Shown here: piece by piece, positions 55,978 to 64,000 of the stretch | How positions within the stretch are numbered: position 1 is the stretch's first letter | Layout: the number at the start of each line of letters is the position of its first letter | DNA from: Cylindrobasidium torrendii FP15055 ss-10 | Lineage: Eukaryota; Basidiomycota; Agaricomycetes; Agaricales; Physalacriaceae | Length of the DNA stretch: 64,000 nucleotides | NCBI GenBank assembly: GCA_000934385.1 | Contig: KN880477.1 | Location: 1-64,000, forward strand | Direction: 5' to 3' | Translations under genes and position numbers: made by a program | The notes under the pieces: generated by a model | The model's database searches: none | What the model was told of the DNA's origin: nothing | The model's input: the letters and a program-made list of their open reading frames with translations, nothing else

Positions 55978-57495
55978 TTAAGACGAGTAGGTCGAGCCAA
56001 TAGGACCCCACTTGATGTTGGAGTACTTGACCGAGGCATCGGGAGACTCGGACTCGACGTCCTCGGGCTTGCCAGAGTCGGTAGAGCACGTTCCGCGGGC
56101 GGCACCAGGGCCAGTGGAGTCAGTGGGGTAGGTCGAGTCGAGCCTGCGTGGGATGTAAGTTGCAGGTCAATCTAGAGATGAATGAGTTGCATACCAGAGC
56201 ATGTTGACGGCGTGGTCATCCCAGATGGACATGACGAGAACCATTCCGCGGTCGAAAGCATCACCCATAGCGGCAAGACCACCGCGCTCATTGAAAGAGT
56301 CGGTGTCACCGAAAGCAGTCTTCTGAGAAGTGCAGAAATCTTCGGTGATAGAGTTGACTTCGGGGACACCATCGACAGCAGCGACCGAGTTCTCGATGAC
56401 CTTGCCATTCTGGACATAGAGGCGACGGATTTCGACGAGGTCACCGCTGGTGGTGTTGTCGGCAGTGATGAACTGGGTGACGACGGTGAAGGGCGAGCTT
56501 GTGTCGACGGTGAGGCCGGCTCCGTAGAAGCTGGTATCTCCCATACGGTAGGAGTTGAAGTCACAGCCATCCTTGTCGCAAACACCGTCGTAGCGCTCAT
56601 CGCCATCTCCACATTCAGTACCCGTGCATGAAGTCTGTCCGGTGACAGTGCATGTGTGCGGGGTGTAGGCAGAGGAGACGGAGTTGGCCTCCCAGACATC
56701 CATCTCGGAGCAGCAGCTGCCCATAGTGCCTGTGCCAGCATTGACATCGTTGTCGGATGGCTCCCAGCCCTCAGAGTTGGCCTAAAAAGCTGTCAGGTTG
56801 CAAGTTCACAGCAAGGCAGAACTATACTCACTTTGCCGTCGATGAACTTGATGTCGTGTGGGCACTGAGCATCGCAGTAGCCAGTTCCGTACTTGGCACC
56901 GGCCTTGTTGGTAGGGTAAGATGACACACCACCGTCTTCCTCCATCTCCACGAAGTAGAGGGCGCCGTTGAGGCCACAGGGAAGGTTGGAAACGTCGACG
57001 TCGAAGGTGAATTCCTGGTTCTTCATGTTGAACATCTGGTAGCTACTCTCGTCCGCGAGGAGATACACGCGAGAACCGATGTTGGTCGAGTATGGACCCT
57101 CAGTGACGAATGTAAGGGTAAGCTCAGTGCCGGATGCGGTGATACCGTAGGTGCCGGAGTAGTCGGCACCGTCAAGGGCGCAGCTAGAGGCGCAAGTATC
57201 GCCGTCCGGGCAGAGGGTCGCGTCCCACTCGTTGCCAGTGTAGCAGTTGTCCGAACCCTCAGTGGTGTGAAGCCAGCGCCAGTTGGAATCGAGGGTGACG
57301 GAGAGGGCCTGTAGCCAAGTAAGCGCTATATCCATCGAAGGAGATTGGCAGACGTACAGAATCAGTGCAGCTACCACCTGCGGAGCACTCAGAGACCGTG
57401 AGTGCAGGGTGCGACTCCGCCGTCAAGGTGCCAACTTGCTGGGCATATGCCACAGAAAGGAAGGTAAGGGAGAGCAGGGCGGTTTTGGAGAACAT
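55978..57495 (-). CDS. GH7 cellobiohydrolase, catalytic domain only
   Basis: Secreted family-7 glycoside hydrolase of about 454 aa, cleaving cellobiose from cellulose chain ends with retention. Signal peptide ([18 protein letters not shown]), then [19 protein letters not shown]. Conserved parts: [70 protein letters not shown], and the catalytic core [12 protein letters not shown] with nucleophile Glu, Asp and acid/base Glu. Then [37 protein letters not shown] and the end [16 protein letters not shown]. Three introns. The protein stops after the catalytic domain, with no linker or cellulose-binding module, as in many basidiomycete paralogues. Many Cys pairs are present, as usual. A TATA box lies 63 nt upstream. 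Confidence 0.96.
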
Positions 57496-57557
57496 CGCTG
57501 CTGGCCAAAGATGGGAAGGAGGGTGAGAACGATAATTTTGTCGGGTTGTCGGCCAGG

Positions 57558-57565
57558 CTTTTATA
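57558..57565 (-). promoter_or_regulatory. TATA box of the GH7 gene
   Basis: TATAAAAG on the minus strand, 63 nt before the ATG at 57495. Confidence 0.6.
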
Positions 57566-58929
57566 CGAAGCATGTCGCGGAAAATTGCTGACAGAAAAGA
57601 GACTCGTATGCGCACTCTGGTTGAGAACACAGTGCTGCGGTAACCTGGTGGTCACAAAGAACATGTATCGAGCAGGGAGCGAGGATGTTTACAGGGCTGC
57701 CGAGGTACGTCCGTGGGGACGGAAAATTCCAGTATTCAAGCAACGGTCTCATGTCTGGCACATATGACCTGGAATCAATACTTCGCGGGGCCTTCGTGAA
57801 ATAGACGCGTGGACCTGGGCGCGTCTCTTTTCGTTGCCGCCTTGATGGACAAGTTTACCCCGCGATGAAATGTACGACCTCTCGACAATTTCTCCGCGTC
57901 TGCTCCAAAGTCCAGTATGTTTTCACGGCTGAGAAAAGCGAACATCGGCCGGCTAGATTCTTGTGATGCAAATCGGCCAATTTCCCGGAGTTGGCGGTAT
58001 CAGTGGAAGCACTAACATTACACGTGGATCTCGCTTTCCCACGTGTGGACAGTGGCCTCACAGACGCCGGACGGCCCGGAAGTCCACATTTATTTGCATA
58101 GAAGGCTGCTATGGTCAACATACTGAGTCCTAACCCAGTTGAGGAACGACTTATAAGCGTTCGAAACGTCACCGAGCATGGTTATCCCGAGGTTATAAGC
58201 CAAGGTATCTGTGAACGACGTTCAGCACATGGTTTACATAGGCCAACTACTGAGCACGAGAGGATATAATGCCCCAGAGCGTCCTAACACAGTTGCCAGT
58301 CCGACCACAATCTACGAGGGTCAAGCTCGGAGGAACACCGCCTGTAATGAGATAACTTAGCTATCTCATCGCCGCCTCATTTATGTACTTGAAAGAAGAG
58401 AAGCTCCAGCAGAGCCTCAAAATTCCGGCTTTCTCAAGATAAGACAGAAATACTGCAGTCAACTTCTGTAACTTAAGTCGACGTCTCCAGGGATCCATCG
58501 AAGTTCGCTCCATGAAACTACTGTAATGATCTATGTGTTGTTTGTTCGTACTGCCCGAGTCAATTTTGCAGGAATGATACCACTTCTCCAGCATGAAGGC
58601 TCGACGTAAAGGACACAAAAGACGTTATGGGTTGACTTCGTTGCTTTCCAGCAGTACTGACTCGGACACGCGGTCGCGTTCTACTGTGCTTATGTTTCTT
58701 ATGCCACTTTATCTTATGCCACTTTATTTCAAGGCTTGTGTAGTTCTTGACGTTTAAGTATTTGGGGCGTCGTGGATGAAGATATCTGCAAGGCGTTCGT
58801 CAACTGACAGGTCGCGCGCATTGCCGACCATGTTCAAAGTTATGACAGGAAGACGGGCCGCGATCCGAACCATGCCTGCGGCGACAGTTGATCGTGCGCG
58901 GAATTTGGACTTGTCATTACGCGCCCAAC
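57566..58929. other. Divergent intergenic, no gene seen
   Basis: About 1.36 kb between the GH7 and CTR9 promoters. No supported frame. Contains a 15-bp tandem duplication at 58698-58727. Confidence 0.5.
58698..58727. repeat. Two-copy 15-bp tandem repeat
   Basis: CTTATGCCACTTTAT occurs twice in a row without spacer, about 200 bp before CTR9. Confidence 0.8.
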
Positions 58930-61900
58930 ATGGAAGACGATGCACCGACGCGGTCGGTCGACATTCAGCTCAACAGCGAGCTCGTCACCATCGACCTGGA
59001 CAATCTCGACCCCGACCCCGCTGACGTGCTCGACCTTTTGACGGAAAGCCATGCACAGACCTCAGCCTGGACGCGGTTAGTGGCAGAATATTGGAAGCAG
59101 GGCTTTTTGGAGGCTTCAGAGAAAATGGCACGCGCAGCAATAGCGGGTGCGTTGTGAGAAACCGCAAAATGAATTACATTGACTTTAACCAGATGCTGAG
59201 TCGCAGGGGAACGAGAGGAGCCTGCCACCAATATACACCCTTCTCGCGAATTTGCAAGTTGCACAAGCACGGGCCGCCCCAAAATTCATCCTGAGAGATG
59301 CCAGTGCGTGGTATCATGACTCCTGATCTCAACTAAATGGTCTTAGCTGCCGACATTCTATCCGACGTGAAGATCAAGGACGACTTTCATACCGAGGCAG
59401 CCAATTCTCTGAATAAAGCGCAAGAAACAGACACGAACGCAGAGCTCAACCCCACATTGAACTTCCTGACTCGCGGAATCCAACAACTCGCTACCCGCTC
59501 TATGGACGATGCTCTACGCTCGTTCGAGTCTGTGCTCATGTCGAAACCAACCAATGTCATTGCTCTCATGGGCAAGGGACGCATTCTCTACGCTCGACGC
59601 AACTATATTCAGGCGCTCACCACTTTCCAACACGTTCTTCGACTAAGTCCCAGTTGTCGGCCAGATCCTCGGGTTGGGATAGGTCTCTGCTTGTGGGCTC
59701 TAGGAAAGCATAGCAAGGCGAAGGACGCGTGGGAACGTAGTCTTGAAGTGGTCCGTCACCTATCTAACCTGCCGTCCTTGCCTCATTCCATTGCAGAATC
59801 CAACTTGGAGCACCCGCGTTTTATTGGCTATTGCGTTTCTCAATGAAAGCAAGAAGGATGGTCTCACTGCGAGCCAGCTACAAGAGGCATATACGTCTGG
59901 CTTCAGACATATCGAACGTGCATGGAAGGAGTCAAAACACACCTCTGCCGCCGCTGCGAACATCCTCTCCGAGTTGACGCTACAGAAGGGACAGACCGAA
60001 CGAGCTACAAAACTGGCAGAACGTACTATTCAATTTGCGGATACTTTGACCCTCGTCACCGAAGGCTACGTTCACGCTGGCCGGCTTTCGCAGATGGCAG
60101 GCAAGTTCGCACCTGCTTTGAAGCACTACCAAGCTGCCATGGACGGCCAGAAGAAGAACATCATCGCGAACATAGGCCATGCCCTGCTCAAGATTGACCT
60201 TGGTGATTGCCTTGACTGTAATCAGTCATCTTGCTAATTGCATCCAGGCGATTACACTGGCGCAATCCATACCCTCGATACCCTCACAAACGCCATCAAG
60301 CCGCAGGAATGCATTGAGGCGACTGCAATTCTCGCGTCTCTCAAGTCTATCACCCGTGTCGAGCTCTCCGCGGCTGACAATGATAAAGAACGGCTCAAGG
60401 CTCGCGAACTTTATGAACGTGTTCTACGTGCTCTCGAGGGCCAACCGAAGTCCAAAATCTCGAAAGTCATCAGCGAGGATATGGAAATGTTTGTGGAAAT
60501 CGCCAGCCTTTGGCAAAGGGAGAACCTGGAGAAGGCAGGCGCTGCGCTACAGAGAGCCACCAAAATTGCGCAAAACTCGGGGACCTCGGCAGAAGTACGG
60601 TTGCTGAACAACTATGGCGTCGTGCGGCAGCTTGGCCAGTACTACGAGGAGGCAAGGAACTACTTCGAGACCGCGTTGACCGTATCGGCGGGTCTACCTA
60701 ACGAGGATGATAGCAACACGACTATTTTGTACAATCTGGCGCGAGCCTACGAGGAGCTGAAGGAGGAGGACTTGGCTAAAGATGCATATGCGAAGTTGCT
60801 CAATCGCCATCCGGAGTACGTCGATGGTAAGTGTAGCCCTTACTTTCTTGATGGTCTTGCCTGATATTCCGCCAGCCAAAGTCCGCCAAGCTCATATGCT
60901 TGACGAGGTCCGCAAGGGTAACGAAGCCCACGACCTTCTCAAGCAGGCGCTTTCGGCCAATGGATCTAACCTGAACCTCCGCGCATACTATACCTATTTC
61001 CTGATCCACAGCCACCACAACAAGCCAGCGAAGGACTTTGTGTTTGGGACTCTCAAGGAGCATGACAAGCACGACGTTTATTCGCTCTGTGCCGCTGGTC
61101 TTATTCTTTACCAGCAAGCACGAGAGTCGCGGGAGTCGTCGTCCAAGGGTCAGGAGGAGCGCAAGCAGAACTTCAGGCGCTCGGCTGAGTTTTACGAGAA
61201 GGCGTTGTATTTGGATCCGTCATGCGCATTCGCGGCGCAGGGTCTGGCGATTTTGACAGCGGAGGATGCGATGGGCGATGGGAAAAGTGGGCCGCAGATG
61301 GCGCAGCGGAATGCTCGGGACGCGTTGGATGTGTTCAGCAAAGTTCGCGAGTCCATGCATGACGGGAATGTGTACTTCAACATTGGGCACTGTCATTATG
61401 CGAGCGATGACTATGACCGGGCTATCGAGAATGTAAGGTTTTTCTTGCGCAGGGTGGGGTCATTGTTCTGACGACTTGGATAGTACGAAACTGCGTCGAG
61501 GTTCTTCGAGGGGCTGAACGTGTCGGTGCTGCTGTGTCTGTGCAGGTCATGGTATGCAAAGGGGATGAAGGACCAGTCGTACAAGGCAATGCAGACAGCA
61601 CTGGGGTATGGGCAAAAGGTCAGCGCTCTATTCCTCCGTATATTTTCCGCACGCTGACGAGCAACAGGCGCTGCGTCTGACACCCAACGACAAGGCCATT
61701 GTGTACAACATTGCTATGATCCAGCAGAAGGCGGCTGAGATGATGTTTACCCTGGATGTGACGAAGCGGAAACTGGCAGACCTGAAGCATGTCATTGATC
61801 AGGCTGCCCACGCTCAAAAGTGTGTTCCATCTCATCTTCACTGGGGCTGTACTCATTGCTTGTGAAGACTATTTGCGTCACTGGCGAGTGACAAGGGACA

Positions 61901-62717
61901 GACGCCTTACAGCACGGACATTGCTGACCAGCGCCGCAAGTATGGTGAGAACATGTTGCGCAAGGGGCAGGAGCATCTCGCAGCGCAGCGTACGCACGAG
62001 GAGAAGGATGAACAGAAGCGGTCTGCGGCAAGAGAGCATCTCAGGGCTGAGCAGGAACGACGGGCGGCGGAGGAACATGAGCGAAGTGAAGCTGAGCGGC
62101 GTGCGCAGATTGATCTGGCTGACAAACGGAGAGCGGAGACGGCGCGAAACTTGGCATGGTTGCAGGCGCGTGCACAGCTGGATCTGAGCGACGATGAGGA
62201 AAAGGAGAAGGGCAAGAAGGGCAAGCGGTCTAAAAAGGAAAAGCCTGCGCCGGTTAGCGGGGATGAGGAGGGAGGGGATAAGCCATCAAAGAGACGACGA
62301 AGACTGAAACGGAAGAATGGGAATGCAGTGGATGCTGGCGAGGACGAGGAGACCACAGAGAAGCCGGCGAAGAGGAAACGGACCAAAAAGGTGTTGAGAG
62401 ATGATGATGATGACGAGCCTGCGCCCGCGGACGGGTCGGAACACGCAGATGGAAGCGTACCGCCAGACGTTGGGCTTGATGCCCCGCCTGCTCCAGCTAC
62501 TAAGGGTAGGGGCGGGAAGGTGTACAAGAGCAAGGCCACTATATCGGATTCTGAGGACGACGAGCCTATGTCTCCTGTAAAGCCTGAGGTAGATGGCGAG
62601 CAGAGAGTAGACGATGCCAAGATGGAAGAGGAAGAAGCTGAAGAGCGTGTGGATGATGGCCCTGCGGACATGGTGGATGCGCCAATGGAGGACGTTCGGG
62701 CAGAGAAAGAGGAGTGA
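58930..62717 (+). CDS. CTR9: CTR9, TPR subunit of the Paf1 complex
   Basis: Large tetratricopeptide-repeat scaffold of the Paf1 complex, which travels with RNA polymerase II and supports histone modification. About 1,100 aa, eight or nine short introns. N-terminus: VDIQLNSELVTIDLDNLDPD, typical of fungal CTR9. TPR-like units follow, including ALMGKGRILYARRNYIQALTTF, DPRVGIGLCLWALGKHSKA, VRLLNNYGVVRQLGQYYEEA and NVYFNIGHCHYASDDYDRAI. The C-terminal third is a long charged coiled coil (EEKDEQKRSAAREHLRAEQE) followed by a Lys/Asp/Glu-rich disordered tail with KKRSKK-like nuclear signals and SDSEDDEP acidic patches. Full length and intact. The ATG at 58930 sits at the conserved N-terminus; an upstream in-frame ATG at 58888 lacks similarity. 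Confidence 0.94.
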
Positions 62718-63559
62718 ACTTTCTATTTACTTGGCAGCCTGGGAATATTTTTGCGTGCTAATCATATTGCTGTTTGTTGTACTTTCAAACCACTCGACGC
62801 TCTTGCCCTGTAAAGGGCGCTTGAATTGAAAAGGGCGCCTGACTCGCAGGAAAGCTATGGAACTATGTAGCTCGCACACAGCTTATCGTCGCTTTCTCAT
62901 TGTGATTAGGGCTATACTGAGTAGTATACTTAGTCCCAAATAGGTCGCTGAGGCGCCGACATCACGTGACCGTTCCCACGATTGTCCTCGGCACCCGTGA
63001 GCCCGTGCAAGCAAGTAAATTCCAGGCACTTTGAATGTGAACTATACATTGCCTCGCATTTATGGCTCTTTTTGGAGCCCTGAAGATCCTTGTGGACAAT
63101 TCGCTACCTAATGCACCGCTTGTCGACAACCCTGAGAACTTGAGAGTTGTGAGCCATGACTCACCCTCGAAATCAAAACTGTGATTGTAGAGATAGCCTG
63201 TCTGCATCGAGTGGCGTCGTTCAACTTCAAGACTGATGCCAGCCGTAGCGCGGACACCGCCGATCACCATCACAGCTTGCTCTCTGACCATCACCACTCT
63301 GGATTCAGCGACCATCAGGCCAACGACAGCCGCCAGACCGCCATCCATGATTGATTGTCCGACCTTCGAACAGGCCCAGCACCGCTTGGATGCCTGTGGA
63401 CCTGGCTTTTGTCTCCAACACGTGGTCACGAACAATGACCCCCCATCCTTAAAAAGACCAACCACAAACAACAGCGGTCTTGCAATCACAACCAACACTT
63501 GAACCACCACCACCACACTTCCCCCTACCATTCTCACCGCCCAAGACAACCCAGCCGCC
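62718..63559. other. Intergenic, no gene seen
   Basis: 3' flank of CTR9 and leader of the next gene. The long minus-strand frame covering 62962-63999 is judged antisense to the gene at 63560. Confidence 0.45.
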
Positions 63560-64000
63560 ATGTTCCGCCGCATTGTCGCAATTGCGCGAGATATCTTGAA
63601 CTGCAACAACCCACGACGCCCAGTGCGCCAGCTCCCGCGCCGCGCGCGTAGTGCAAGCTGTGAGTCTTCGCTTGGATCCCGTGACTCGATGTACTCAATC
63701 TTCACAGCTTCCCCAGTGCGCCCTAGCCCTGTTCGCGTTTCTGTTGCAATCCAGACAGATGTATCTGAGGAGGTGGATGCGCGCGTCACAGCCGGGGTGA
63801 AGCGCACTCGAGACGAAGACGAGGAACTCCCAGTTGTGCGCAATGTGCGCCAGCGACTCACTCCTCCAACGGACGAGCCCGTCGCCCAGCAAGCAACCAG
63901 CCCCCGCGCATCGCCTGTGGCCACTACTTCCGCTACAGCTATCGACCAGCGCCCAATTGTCCAACCCATGACGCGCTCAGCAGAGATCGCCGAACCCAAG
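63560..64000 (+). CDS. Unknown disordered basic protein, cut by the window edge
   Basis: Begins MFRRIVAIARDILN in a good start context (CCGCCATG) after a long C-rich leader. A 48-nt intron (GTGAGT...TTCACAG, 63661-63708) lies after RARSAS, and the frame stays open to the window end without a stop. Visible part: about 130 residues rich in Arg, Pro, Ser, Thr and Val, including VAIQTDVSEEVDARV and GVKRTRDEDEELPVV. No domain recognised. The intron has no stop and is a multiple of three, so an unspliced form would also be open. The opposite strand is open as well; strand choice rests on the start context and splice sites. Confidence 0.45.
   Translation, partial: MFRRIVAIARDILNCNNPRRPVRQLPRRARSASCESSLGSRDSMYSIFTASPVRPSPVRVSVAIQTDVSEEVDARVTAGVKRTRDEDEELPVVRNVRQRLTPPTDEPVAQQATSPRASPVATTSATAIDQRPIVQPMTRSAEIAEPK

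Noticed and set aside
56182..56631. Plus-strand frame of 149 codons within the GH7 gene
   Set aside because: Antisense shadow of a well-supported catalytic domain.
61907..62671. Ser-rich 254-codon minus frame
   Set aside because: Exact antisense of the Lys/Glu-rich CTR9 tail; composition explains it.
62962..63999. Long minus-strand reading frame of 345 codons
   Set aside because: No family motif. It lies opposite a plus-strand frame with a good start context and clean splice sites, so it is most likely an antisense shadow.

Overview
The window reads as a nuclear segment of a filamentous basidiomycete, most likely an Agaricomycete. Genes are intron-rich: introns are about 47-60 nt with GTRNGY-type donors. 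Gene order is mixed and strands alternate. The protein repertoire also fits: DUF6535 and DUF6593 proteins, MYND proteins, OrdA-like P450s, a GH7 cellobiohydrolase, and a CE4 polysaccharide deacetylase. No rRNA, tRNA, CRISPR or viral features were seen. All exon models were read by eye from frame continuity, splice sites and family motifs.

Region 1 (1-25.3 kb) is rich in oxidoreductases: an FAD monooxygenase pseudogene split by a transposon, an SDR, COQ4, a P450, a divergent ribosomal pair (uS8/eS17), a GFA-domain protein, an NmrA/epimerase-like reductase, a DUF6535 membrane protein, an MDR alkenal/prostaglandin-reductase-like enzyme and a second P450 of the same family. Two unrecognised low-complexity proteins here share a short motif (IT-x-SIE-x-LA). 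There is no polyketide, peptide or terpene synthase, so this is an enzyme-rich neighbourhood and not a demonstrable biosynthetic cluster.

Region 2 (25.3-35.5 kb) is gene-poor at first, with one small unknown protein at 27.8 kb. It then holds a divergent pair of secreted Cys-rich paralogues, one of which carries an extra C-terminal domain, followed by indoleamine 2,3-dioxygenase and a DUF6593 protein.

Region 3 (35.8-53.4 kb) has a BOR1-type borate transporter, a MYND protein, an MFS transporter, a CE4 deacetylase, a second MDR enzyme, a Zn2Cys6 regulator, an unknown multi-pass membrane protein and an APH-fold kinase.

Region 4 (54.4-64 kb) has an acidic disordered protein, a CBM-less GH7 cellobiohydrolase, the Paf1-complex subunit CTR9, and the start of a disordered protein cut by the window edge.

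The strongest unusual signals are: (1) a 2.37-kb hAT-like element sitting inside an intron, whose removal restores an ordinary 50-nt intron, in a gene that also carries an in-frame TGA; (2) the divergent secreted paralogues with different architectures; (3) the shared SIE motif; and (4) three introns that fit only with GC-AG boundaries.
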